DNA from: JADJLQ01 sp044227925
Lineage (GTDB): Bacteria; Bacteroidota; Bacteroidia; Chitinophagales; Saprospiraceae
NCBI GenBank assembly: GCA_044227925.1
Contig: JBGAVW010000009.1
Location: forward strand, 40,469-104,468
Length of the DNA: 64,000 bases
Reading direction: 5' to 3'
The stretch's first letter is position 1, and each line of letters starts with the position of its first letter. Of the stretch, positions 8,481 to 16,149 are shown one piece after another. The notes under the pieces were generated by a model. That model worked only from the letters and a program-made list of their open reading frames with translations. It was not told where the DNA came from and did no database searches. A program made the position numbers and the translations under genes.

Positions 8481-9470
8481 TTAGCTAAAATCGACTGGTA
8501 CTATATCGAGGAAATTAGTATTCCATATTTTCATCTCTGTCTCCTGGTCGACATTGCCTCCGGATAATATTACCATTACCCGCTTAGGTTGGGATTGACC
8601 TTGTAACCATTGGTGTATAGCAGCCATGGCTACGGCGCTGGTGGGTTCTACTCTTATTTTGAGCAGGTGATTGAGCCATTGAGTCCAGTATTTGATAGCA
8701 TATTCAGTTACTTCTATCATCTCATCCAGTTTCAATATATATTCAAATGTAAGATTGCCCAGGGCTGGTGTCATCACTCCGTCGGCTATAGTATCCGGTA
8801 TGCCATTTAATTTTTGAATGCTTTTGGCCCTGATTGACATTGCAGCATCATTGGCATTTGCCGGTTCGCCTCCAATAACTTTAATATTTGGCGCTAATGC
8901 TTTTGCAGCTACATATGTACCGGATAATAATCCACCTCCCCCACAGGGTGCGCATATGGCGTCAATACCCTTATGATCATACAATGCTTCGAGGGCAGCG
9001 GTACCCTGGCCACTCATGACCTGCTCATGATTAAAAGGATGTATCCAATACGTGCCCTTGGTTTCAGCAGCTTTTTTTACCTGGGCATCTACTTCATCGC
9101 GGGTATCAAATAATTTTACTTCTGCTCCATAAGATCTGCTGGCCTGCATTTTGATCTTTGATGCATACGACGGCATAAATATGGTAGCAGGAATGTGAAA
9201 TTGTTTTGCAGCCCAGGCTACCGCCTGTGCATGATTGCCAGAGCTTTGGGCTACAATATGATCTACAGGGATATTATTTTCTTTCAGCCAGGATACAGTA
9301 TTTAACGCACCTCTGGCTTTGAATGCCCCTATTTTTTGCAAGCATTCAGCTTTAAAAAACAGTTCATGACCAAGCCATTGATTTAATAGTGACGATTGCA
9401 GTACTGGTGTATGATGTATAAATGGTTTTATACGTGTGTGGGCATCCTTAATATCCTGTATTTGGATCAT
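8481..9470 (-). CDS. PLP-dependent threonine/serine ammonia-lyase family protein
   Basis: 329 aa, fold type II PLP enzyme. The PLP-binding lysine is K51 in QKIGAFKARGA, the asparagine loop is SSGNHAQAVAWAA, and the phosphate-binding glycine loop is CGGGGLLSG. There is no C-terminal ACT regulatory domain, so it is of the catabolic threonine dehydratase / serine racemase / hydroxyaspartate ammonia-lyase type rather than biosynthetic IlvA. The substrate cannot be settled from sequence alone. It is transcribed leftward, possibly with the lipoprotein gene ending just upstream (24-base gap). Confidence 0.8.
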   Translation of the reverse strand: MIQIQDIKDAHTRIKPFIHHTPVLQSSLLNQWLGHELFFKAECLQKIGAFKARGALNTVSWLKENNIPVDHIVAQSSGNHAQAVAWAAKQFHIPATIFMPSYASKIKMQASRSYGAEVKLFDTRDEVDAQVKKAAETKGTYWIHPFNHEQVMSGQGTAALEALYDHKGIDAICAPCGGGGLLSGTYVAAKALAPNIKVIGGEPANANDAAMSIRAKSIQKLNGIPDTIADGVMTPALGNLTFEYILKLDEMIEVTEYAIKYWTQWLNHLLKIRVEPTSAVAMAAIHQWLQGQSQPKRVMVILSGGNVDQETEMKIWNTNFLDIVPVDFS

Positions 9471-9493
9471 ACTACTTATTTGATTTTCCTTTA

Positions 9494-10009
9494 CTATTTA
9501 CTTTCTGCATTTTCTGGATAATAATGAAAGCCTAAATAAGCAATCTTCCACTCCCCATTTTCCTTTTCGAGTATCCTGGTCTCTAAGGACTTACCAAGAA
9601 ATTTTCGGGTATCTTTTTCGTAAGAGTATTGATCAAAAGTGTACCAGGCCATATCATTTGAGATTCGAAAATTTTCATTTTTACGCTCTTCAGTAGAGCC
9701 TTGCCAGAGCGTTTCATTTTTATCGAATTGTTTTTTCTTTTCTGCTGACAATGATTCGAAGCCCATATTGGCAGCCACTTTTTCAGGATACCCTTCCCAG
9801 TAGCCAAACTTTCTGAAAGCAGGGGATTGCAGATAGGTACTCTTCCATGCTTCAAAATCTTGTTTGTAATACGATTCGGTTTCTTTGGCTATAACAGCCT
9901 GTATGGCTGCTTTTTCTTTTTCAACATCGACAGTAAGGCTCTCTGTTTTTTGTTGATTGCAGTAAGTTAGAAAAAAGCACATTCCAAGTAAAAAAATAAT
10001 TCTTTTCAT
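9494..10009 (-). CDS. Lipoprotein with SnoaL/NTF2-like domain
   Basis: About 171 aa when started at the ATG at 10009, which gives a proper lipoprotein signal (MKRIIFLLGMCFFLTYC). A longer frame with 12 extra residues exists but would hide the signal. The mature part (EKAAIQAVIAKETESYYKQDFEAWKSTY ... ILEKENGEWKIAYLGFHYY) matches the helix-plus-sheet pattern of DUF4440/SnoaL-like NTF2-fold proteins. The substrate or ligand is unknown. Confidence 0.65.
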   Translation of the reverse strand: MKRIIFLLGMCFFLTYCNQQKTESLTVDVEKEKAAIQAVIAKETESYYKQDFEAWKSTYLQSPAFRKFGYWEGYPEKVAANMGFESLSAEKKKQFDKNETLWQGSTEERKNENFRISNDMAWYTFDQYSYEKDTRKFLGKSLETRILEKENGEWKIAYLGFHYYPENAESK

Positions 10010-10329
10010 GTGATGTAAATTTTTGAATCCAATAAAAATAAGCAAAAAAATATATACATCTTAAGGAATGATAGTAATGTGCACTATACGTACATTCCAC
10101 TACTGCTCTAAATTCAATCAAGGCAGTATGGGGGAATATAAAGAAGAAATAAAGCTCTGTAAGAGATAGATTACGTGGAGCTATCTTTGGTTACTTGTTA
10201 TTTATTTAATACTAAAAGGTAAAATCCAAGGCCAGTATAAACATGCCGCGGAAAAGAGGCTCTACCGGCCTGCACATAACTCAGCACCGTACTTAGATTC
10301 TTGCTGGCAGTATTTCATTCTATTCTTAT
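10010..10329. other. Intergenic region, nothing recognised
   Basis: About 320 bases between two leftward genes. I see no coding remnant, no convincing terminator and no consensus promoter, only AT-rich sequence with one GC-richer patch around 10240-10290. Confidence 0.4.
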
Positions 10330-10887
10330 TTACTTTATCACTCCGTAGCATAATTCTACCATTCCGTTTTTATATGCTTTCGCGTCTTTAAGGTGTAATC
10401 CTTGTTCCTGTCTTATTTCGTTGAAGTAGGGCATTCCTTCACCCAAGATAATTGGCAAAATACTTATTCGAATTTCGTCTGCTAATTTTAACCTGATAAA
10501 TTCTCTGGCTGTAATAGAACCACCTACCATCCAAACGTTTTTATATTTTGGCTTGAGTTCCTCGTTTACCAGTTTAAGTATTTCTCCCCCGTAGAATTGA
10601 ATGTTTTGCCTGTCGGTTTTCAGGTTACGATTGGTTAACACGTATGTTGGCTTGTCGCCATAAGCCCAACCGTAATCTTTTGCCAATGCTTCTGCAAGTT
10701 CATAGGTCTTCGATCCCATTATGTAGCAGTCAATCGTTTTTAGAAATTCTTCAGGATTTTCACCATCCACTCCCTTATCGTATTGGCTTGAAGTTTCAAA
10801 CCACGAAATACTATTGTCCTTCCTGGCAATAATTCCGTCGAGGCTTGACACCATATGTATAGTTGTATTAAATCTTGCTTTTTCCAT
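10330..10887 (-). CDS. Dihydrofolate reductase-fold (RibD C-terminal-like) protein
   Basis: 185 aa. Features of the RibD_C/DHFR-like family: N-terminal strand and SLDGIIA (residues ~15-21), the central IDCYIMGSKTYELA, the NADPH-site strand VWMVGGSITAREFI, and the C-terminal EIRISILPIILGEGMPYF. Such stand-alone proteins are NADPH-dependent reductases of mostly unknown substrate. It lies in a run of leftward accessory genes with a second family member at 12115. Confidence 0.8.
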   Translation of the reverse strand: MEKARFNTTIHMVSSLDGIIARKDNSISWFETSSQYDKGVDGENPEEFLKTIDCYIMGSKTYELAEALAKDYGWAYGDKPTYVLTNRNLKTDRQNIQFYGGEILKLVNEELKPKYKNVWMVGGSITAREFIRLKLADEIRISILPIILGEGMPYFNEIRQEQGLHLKDAKAYKNGMVELCYGVIK

Positions 10888-11045
10888 ATAGATCGTTTTT
10901 ACATCATCGCATTTTTGAGTACTGCTGTTGCTAAATTAAACACATAAAATCTACAAAGGGATTTAAAGGCCCTCCATATCATGTAAAAAAATAAATTTCA
11001 AGATAAATTCAGAAACTCAAATGGCTATTGAATTAATTTGTAAAG

Positions 11046-11513
11046 TCATTCTTTTAATTTTCTCCTGATCACATCTTCCATCCTGTTTAAAGCAGAACCC
11101 CAACCATTGTAAAATCCCATTTTTTCTTGCGCTTTGGCATAGTCTTCGGTTTCGTGTACTACACTAAATTCAAAATTAGTTTTATCACCATCCGCTGAAA
11201 ACGTAACATGCAGCTCCACATTTTCTGTCATGGGTCTAAAGTCGGCACTGGTTATAATTTTTTCGTGTTCTACAATTTCTAAATACGTACCTTCTGAAAT
11301 AAAATCGGCGCCATTCGGCATGGGCATTGAAAATTTCCATTTACCACCTACTTTAAAATCGTGTTCTACTACATGTATTTTCATTCCTTGCGGAGCCCAC
11401 CATTCAAGTATTTGGTCAGATTGTGTCCAGGCATCCCAAACTAATTTGACGGGGGCATTAAAGATCTTTTTAATCGTTAAAGTGCGATTTGTTGCGTGAT
11501 CTGATTTACTCAT
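11046..11513 (-). CDS. SRPBCC (AHSA1-like) domain protein
   Basis: 155 aa, an Aha1/START-like fold: IKKIFNAPVKLVWDAWTQSDQILEWWAP at residues ~14-41, FKVGGKWKFSMPMPNG, and the C-terminal amphipathic helix GWGSALNRMEDVIRRKL. The family binds hydrophobic ligands in a helix-grip pocket. The gene overlaps the upstream arsR-family gene by 8 bases and is co-transcribed with it, an arrangement frequent for ArsR-AHSA1 pairs. The ligand is unknown. Confidence 0.85.
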   Translation of the reverse strand: MSKSDHATNRTLTIKKIFNAPVKLVWDAWTQSDQILEWWAPQGMKIHVVEHDFKVGGKWKFSMPMPNGADFISEGTYLEIVEHEKIITSADFRPMTENVELHVTFSADGDKTNFEFSVVHETEDYAKAQEKMGFYNGWGSALNRMEDVIRRKLKE

Positions 11514-11853
11514 TTTTTTTGCTTTTAATTTTTGTTTGTAATTTATTTATATGTCGTTCAAAATTGTCAATACGCTGTACCCACTGTTGTTGATATTGCT
11601 CTAACCACATAAAGGCAGGAATTAAACTTTTGGGATTTACTTTACAAAATCGTTCCCTTCCTTTTTGTTCAATTTCCACTACACCACATTCTGTCAGGTG
11701 TTTGATGTGTTGGGAAACTGCCGGACGGCTGATGGCAAATTTTTCTGCAATAGCATTAAGTGTCATAGGTCCTCTGGAAAGGAGGTCTATGATTTGTCGC
11801 CGGTTTGGGTCGGCTATGGCCTGAAAAATATCTCGTCTTAATTCCGATGCCAT
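11506..11853 (-). CDS. ArsR-family transcriptional regulator
   Basis: 115 aa winged helix-turn-helix. MASELRRDIFQAIADPNRRQIIDLLS leads into the recognition region LNAIAEKFAISRPAVSQHIKHL and the wing VVEIEQKGRERFCKV. There are no cysteine pairs of a metal site, so it is of the metal-free ArsR type common next to SRPBCC genes. It is the first gene of a two-gene operon. Its promoter is overlapped by two copies of a GTAA-N8-TTAC palindrome, which points to autorepression. Confidence 0.85.
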   Translation of the reverse strand: MASELRRDIFQAIADPNRRQIIDLLSRGPMTLNAIAEKFAISRPAVSQHIKHLTECGVVEIEQKGRERFCKVNPKSLIPAFMWLEQYQQQWVQRIDNFERHINKLQTKIKSKKNE

Positions 11854-11858
11854 ATCAT

Positions 11859-11902
11859 GTAAGTGATTACTTACACAAAAGTATATGTAAGTATTTGATT
11901 AC
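11859..11902 (-). promoter_or_regulatory. Twin ArsR operator, two GTAA-N8-TTAC palindromes
   Basis: GTAAGTGATTACTTAC (11859-11874) is a 6-bp inverted repeat around a 4-base centre. A second site, 11887-11902, keeps GTAA-N8-TTAC. The centres are 28 bases apart. One lies between the -33 and -7 boxes and the other just downstream of -7 over the expected transcription start, ideal positions for repression by a dimeric winged-helix protein. Confidence 0.65.
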
Positions 11903-11907
11903 GCAAA
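11876..11907 (-). promoter_or_regulatory. Bacteroidota primary-sigma promoter of the arsR-SRPBCC operon
   Basis: On the minus strand, TTTG (11904-11907) and TACTTTTG (11876-11883, matching TAnnTTTG) are separated by 20 bases, the textbook Bacteroidota arrangement. The start codon at 11853 lies about 23 bases downstream of the -7 box, giving a very short leader. Confidence 0.7.
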
Positions 11908-12114
11908 TATTTTTGTAATTATTTTTTTGGGTGAATAAATAGTTGATAAAATGTAATTAGATCGCCCAGGCAGTGCTCAATACCCTGCTGGTAATAAATG
12001 TACAGTCATCTTTTTATTTCAGTGGTTTAGCTCTATAGCTGGGTCTACATTCAATAGCATTCACAGAAGGTGGCTATGATAAGCTAAATGACTATTTTTA
12101 TGGAGTTTGGATTT

Positions 12115-12735
12115 TTATTTCTTAGTCAGCTTATATCTCAAATGAGTAGTCAACGGTGCTGGTATCACTTCATCGATATGTATGTGGTATATATCTTTAT
12201 CCATTCCTTCAAAAAGCCGGATACCACTTCCTAAAAATACTGGAGCAATGTGTATAAAAAATTCATCTACCAGTCCTGCATTGAGAAATTGCTGGATCGT
12301 ATTAGCACCACCCTGAATTCGTATGTCTTTTCCTTTGGCCGAAATTCGTGCTTTATGCAATGCACTTTCTATACCGTCATTTATGAAATAAAAAGTAGTC
12401 GATCCTTGTTGAACCCAGGGATCACGTTTTTCATGTGTCAGCACATACACATCTGCTTTGTATAAATCATTTGGCCAGCTGACTTCACCTTCTTCAAACA
12501 TCCGTTTGCCCATAATGAATGCACCGGTACGGTCTATGGTCTCCCGGATATACCTTCCATCAGGTCCATCTTCTTTGCCTCCCTCCAATCCAAGGTATTC
12601 CCAAAAAGCTTTTTGATGAAACATCCACGAATGAATCTGGCCTGAAACACCTCCCATTGGATTTTTAGGACCCCTATTATCTCCGGCAAAAAAACCGTCA
12701 AGAGATATCGCGCTGTCAAAGATTATTTTACTCAT
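12115..12735 (-). CDS. Dihydrofolate reductase-fold (RibD C-terminal-like) protein, second copy
   Basis: 206 aa. The start MSKIIFDSAISLDGFFAGDN gives the family's first strand and SLDGF motif. TGAFIMGKRMFEEGEVSW, DIRIQGGANTIQQFLNAG (NADPH site) and DEFFIHIAPVFLGSGIRLFE follow in the normal order. It is more like the DHFR-like reductases of resistance or stress neighbourhoods than the 10330 gene product, with which it shares only the fold. The substrate is unknown. Confidence 0.8.
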   Translation of the reverse strand: MSKIIFDSAISLDGFFAGDNRGPKNPMGGVSGQIHSWMFHQKAFWEYLGLEGGKEDGPDGRYIRETIDRTGAFIMGKRMFEEGEVSWPNDLYKADVYVLTHEKRDPWVQQGSTTFYFINDGIESALHKARISAKGKDIRIQGGANTIQQFLNAGLVDEFFIHIAPVFLGSGIRLFEGMDKDIYHIHIDEVIPAPLTTHLRYKLTKK

Positions 12736-12844
12736 ATTTTATATTGAAATTTGATTTATTATTGAAAAACTATGGATATGTAAAAGAATAAGCTTGAACG
12801 CCATATGCAGTCGTTTGTAACTTATATCATAAAATGAAGAATAC

Positions 12845-13282
12845 TTAATCGTTTAGTGATTGAATACCTTGTGCTTTTAATTTCATCAAATTATCTTTCA
12901 TAGCCTGTACTTGCTCTGTGGGGTGGCTTTGCCAAATGGCAACTTCCCCAACTATTTTTAATGGATGAATCGAACGATACGATTTTGTGGGATTACCCGG
13001 AAATTTTCTGTCAGTCAGATCCGGATCATTTTCTATCTCTCCGGTAGGCTCGACCAGATAAATTCTCTCCCGTCCTTCTGCCAACGCAAGCTCCGCTCCC
13101 CAGATGGCCGCATCCAGTGTAGCTGTCAAAAAAATGTATTTAGCATTTTTTCTTTCTCCATAATTTGAATTTTTGCCCACTTCAATAAAATCGCCCAGCT
13201 TGAGGTCGGCTTTTGTCCCGTGAAAATAGGTTTGTGCAAATGGAGTTTGAATAGATTTATTTATTTTATTGTCTTGTTCCAT
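12845..13282 (-). CDS. arr: Rifampin ADP-ribosyltransferase
   Basis: 145 aa, the usual length for Arr. The whole protein follows the family: YFHGTKADLKLGDFIEVG with His21 at the NAD site, LDAAIWGAELA, IYLVEPTGEIENDPDLTD carrying the conserved acidic residue in the DP loop, KFPGNPTKSYRS and the C-terminal GEVAIWQSHP. Arr transfers ADP-ribose from NAD to rifamycins and inactivates them. At the position where, from memory, known Arr enzymes have Tyr in an IY motif, this protein reads I50-F51, with Tyr49 next to it. This may be a natural variant. Confidence 0.9.
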   Translation of the reverse strand: MEQDNKINKSIQTPFAQTYFHGTKADLKLGDFIEVGKNSNYGERKNAKYIFLTATLDAAIWGAELALAEGRERIYLVEPTGEIENDPDLTDRKFPGNPTKSYRSIHPLKIVGEVAIWQSHPTEQVQAMKDNLMKLKAQGIQSLND

Positions 13283-13869
13283 TTTTTAAAATTTGGTTTC
13301 CTCTTTTTTTAAAGCTTCTTCAACAGAAATGAGATTGGTACTAAAGCCTTACATTATATCGGTATACTGTTGATTAATTACTTCGCAGGCAATATTAGCA
13401 ATAATGTGGATGATGACTGTAGATTTTTTAGTTTTCATCCGAACCTTTTCTTCTTTTTTGAGTTAACACTAACTGGTTGGAGTGGTATCGCTTTTTGGTA
13501 ATAGCCTATGGCTTCCTATTTCCTGTTTAATGGTAAATAAATTAGTAGCTATTGCTGGTGTCATCAGCACTTAGTCAGGAAACTCAACCTTTATTCTTTA
13601 TTTTTTCAGCTTATGAGAATTGCTTTTAAATCTTTGGTGTGGAAACCGTATCCAATGGCAAAGCCAAATGAGAATTGGGGGGTGAAACAGGTCCTTGTGG
13701 TAGAGACTGCACTTTTTTCCGACATTCTTTCTTGGCTCTTTAAATAAGATTTAAGAAATGATTTTTGAACTCCTGAATAGCTAAGATTGACAATTTAGTT
13801 GGATATTTGTTATGCTTTCTCCGAAAAATAAAAAGTATCTCATACTCATAAAAATCCTAAAACCGTAAA
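13283..13869. other. Long intergenic region with a probable gene remnant
   Basis: 587 bases without an intact gene. The only structured part is at ~13655-13725, described separately as an alanyl-tRNA synthetase-like remnant. A 44-codon frame (13613-13747) crosses it but looks like a by-product. The rest shows no promoter or terminator I can support. Confidence 0.5.
13655..13725 (+). pseudogene. Alanyl-tRNA synthetase-like fragment, frameshifted
   Basis: Two frames joined across a run of six G (13677-13682) read KPNENWG and then GETGPCGRDCTFF. This resembles the class II AlaRS segment with NFW...GETGPCG, which is highly conserved. No start, no extended homology and no downstream domain are visible, so it would be a small leftover of a second alaS-type gene. 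The match is short and chance cannot be excluded. Confidence 0.35.
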
Positions 13870-14424
13870 ATGTTACTGGCAGCTTACACACCAAAATGGA
13901 TTAAAGATTTTACTAAGATCAAATGCGAAATCGAAAACGAAATATCGTGCATAGATTATACCATTGAACATATTGGGAGTACCTCCGTACCCAATTTGGA
14001 TTCAAAGCCGATAATCGATATTGACATTATCTATTCTGATCAATCCGATTTTGAAAAAATAAGATCGGGGCTTAGAAATATGGGATACGATCATCATGGA
14101 AACCAGGGTATCACAGGCCGGGAAGTATTTAAACGAAATGGAATAGGCCATCATGAAATTCTGGATACCATAATACATCATCTTTATGTATGCCCTGTTG
14201 ACAGCAAGGCATTGGAAAGACATATTTTAACCAGGGATTTTTTAAGGAAAAACGATTGGGCACGGATAAAATATCAGCAAATGAAATACGACTTGGCAGA
14301 ACAAGCCAACCAGGACAGGAAAATATACCAGGAGTTAAAAGAACTGCATATCAACGATTTTATAGACTCCATTATAGCTGAAGAAAAGCGATTTCACCAT
14401 ACAGGGGTATCCATAGCAAGTTAA
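13870..14424 (+). CDS. GrpB family (UPF0157) nucleotidyltransferase-fold protein
   Basis: 184 aa, the usual GrpB length. The signature is IEHIGSTSVPNLDSKPIIDIDI (residues ~34-55), a nucleotidyltransferase-like GS...D.D core. It is followed by the HHLYVCP histidine motif and the HILTRDFLRKN segment. The family is related to minimal nucleotidyltransferases and to the C-terminal part of some CoaE proteins. The substrate is unknown. The following gene starts 4 bases after the stop, so they may be co-transcribed. Confidence 0.85.
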   Translation: MLLAAYTPKWIKDFTKIKCEIENEISCIDYTIEHIGSTSVPNLDSKPIIDIDIIYSDQSDFEKIRSGLRNMGYDHHGNQGITGREVFKRNGIGHHEILDTIIHHLYVCPVDSKALERHILTRDFLRKNDWARIKYQQMKYDLAEQANQDRKIYQELKELHINDFIDSIIAEEKRFHHTGVSIAS

Positions 14425-14428
14425 TCGA

Positions 14429-15295
14429 ATGAAAATAAAATCTATTACCGGAGTTTTAATTTTACTGTTTTTTTCTTCAAAATCCGTTAGTGCATTTGGG
14501 CAGGACTCACAAAAGCCAACACAGATTTTATCCACCAGGGGGCTGGTAGCTCTATGGGATTTTAGTGAAGAAGCAGGACAATCGAGAAAATCTCTTGGCA
14601 AAAAAGCATATGCATTAAAAGAAATGAATGGTTCAATAGCTCGAATCCAGGAAGGGCCTTTGTCCGGGTATTCTGCAGAATTTAATGGTACCGGTTATTT
14701 GTCTTTGCCGCATGCAGAAACGGGATCTTTAAATATTTATGGTAAAAAACAAGCCATTACCGTAGTAGCATGGATCAAATGGACGGGTGAGCAAACGGGT
14801 TTCATAGGAGGTATGTGGAATGAATACCAGGATGGGGGTAAGCGGCAATACGGTCTTTTTGTGTCCCTACCTCATTACAATGGTAGAAACCAGGTTTGTG
14901 GCCATATTTCACAAACAGGTAAGCCCAGCCCACCGTTTCCATATTCTATAGATTATTCAGCAAGTGCACAGGAAGTAAAACCCAATCAATGGGCGTGTAT
15001 TGCTTTTACCTACGATGGCAAATACATCAGATCTTTTTTGAATGGCATTTTTCAAAAACGGGAACCCGAACTGATACATAACACCATGGGATTTGAAGGC
15101 TATCCCAACGGATTGATACAGAGTAAAAATCCATATTATTTCCCTTATTACATCGGCAATAATGGGTCAGACTTTACTGTTGGAGCAGTATTATTAAAAA
15201 GAGGGATGGGCAATTTTTTTAAAGGTCAAATTGGTGGCCTGGCCGTTTTTAATCGTGCTTTGAAAGAGCGTGAATTGAAAAGATTGGCTGATTGA
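14429..15295 (+). CDS. Secreted LamG/concanavalin A-like lectin domain protein
   Basis: 288 aa. Signal peptide MKIKSITGVLILLFFSSKSVSAFGQ. The mature protein is one jelly-roll domain typical of LamG/laminin_G_3: GLVALWDFSEEAGQ, YSAEFNGTGYLSLPHA, ITVVAWIKWTG, WACIAFTYDGKYIRSFLNGI, and the closing GQIGGLAVFNRALKERELKRL. Such stand-alone domains bind carbohydrates or act as surface modules. No catalytic domain or T9SS tail is attached. Confidence 0.8.
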   Translation: MKIKSITGVLILLFFSSKSVSAFGQDSQKPTQILSTRGLVALWDFSEEAGQSRKSLGKKAYALKEMNGSIARIQEGPLSGYSAEFNGTGYLSLPHAETGSLNIYGKKQAITVVAWIKWTGEQTGFIGGMWNEYQDGGKRQYGLFVSLPHYNGRNQVCGHISQTGKPSPPFPYSIDYSASAQEVKPNQWACIAFTYDGKYIRSFLNGIFQKREPELIHNTMGFEGYPNGLIQSKNPYYFPYYIGNNGSDFTVGAVLLKRGMGNFFKGQIGGLAVFNRALKERELKRLAD

Positions 15296-15542
15296 ATTTT
15301 GATATGGTATTAAAATTGTATTTGATTCAATTAATTTTAAATACGTTTTATTCGATAAACTGATTTATACGTGATATCAAGTACCAGGAATGATTTTAAA
15401 TCAAGCTATTTTTACTAAGCAGTTATAGTCACCATGCACGTAATCAAGTTGATGGGCAAATCAAACAAAAAGAGATAGCTTAAAAGAAGAACTGATTTAG
15501 CTAAAGTCAGTAGCTTTAAAAATGTGATGTGGTTTAAAACAA

Positions 15543-16052
15543 TCAGACCTTGCCTCTCCTGGCTATCATCTGGTCCACACCGCTGATAAACTCTTTTGCC
15601 GTAGCGGTATATCCTGTTTTCCCCAGAGCTTTGATGCTGTATTGATTGTTTTTATCTTTATCCAGATCAAAAACCCATACTGTTGGATATCCGCTTACTC
15701 TGAATGCTTGTTGCAAGGAGGCATTTTGATTTTGTATCTCCTGGGGCAATACTTTTCTTCTTGGAAAATCAAGCTCCAACAAGATTACATTTTTATCAGC
15801 CCATTTTTTAAACTCATCCTGGGTGAATACGGAAGCAGATAATCTTTTACACCAACCGCACCAATCACTACCGGTAAAATTGGCCAGGATAGGCCTGCCG
15901 GTCTTTTTGGATTTAGCAAATGCCTCATCTACATCTACAAACCAACCCTCATGGGTGGCTACGTATTTTTCCTGTGCATCAGCAAGGTTGAATGTACATA
16001 TTACAATAAAAGCAAGAAGGAGAATTTTGGGTAAACGAAGTGTACTAGCCAT
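15543..16052 (-). CDS. Secreted thioredoxin-fold protein (CGWC active site)
   Basis: 169 aa. Signal peptide up to about residue 26 (FNLADAQ). Thioredoxin-like domain with active site C65-G-W-C68 in FTGSDWCGWCKRLSASVF, then the cis-proline segment SGYPTVWVFD. The insertion between the active site and the cis-Pro is typical of the DsbD-C-terminal/thioredoxin_7 branch found in Bacteroidota periplasm. The likely role is disulfide reduction in the periplasm. The partner is unknown. Confidence 0.8.
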   Translation of the reverse strand: MASTLRLPKILLLAFIVICTFNLADAQEKYVATHEGWFVDVDEAFAKSKKTGRPILANFTGSDWCGWCKRLSASVFTQDEFKKWADKNVILLELDFPRRKVLPQEIQNQNASLQQAFRVSGYPTVWVFDLDKDKNNQYSIKALGKTGYTATAKEFISGVDQMIARRGKV

Positions 16053-16149
16053 GACTTCTTTTTTATTTTAAAGGACTACAAATTTACGATAGTTTCGCAT
16101 TCAGACGATAGAAAGTATTGAAAATGAACTTAATGGAAGGTTAAATTTT

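Noticed and set aside
10330..13282. Antibiotic-resistance island on a mobile element
   Set aside because: arr and two DHFR-fold genes are close together, but there is no integrase, transposase, inverted repeat or change in base composition around them.
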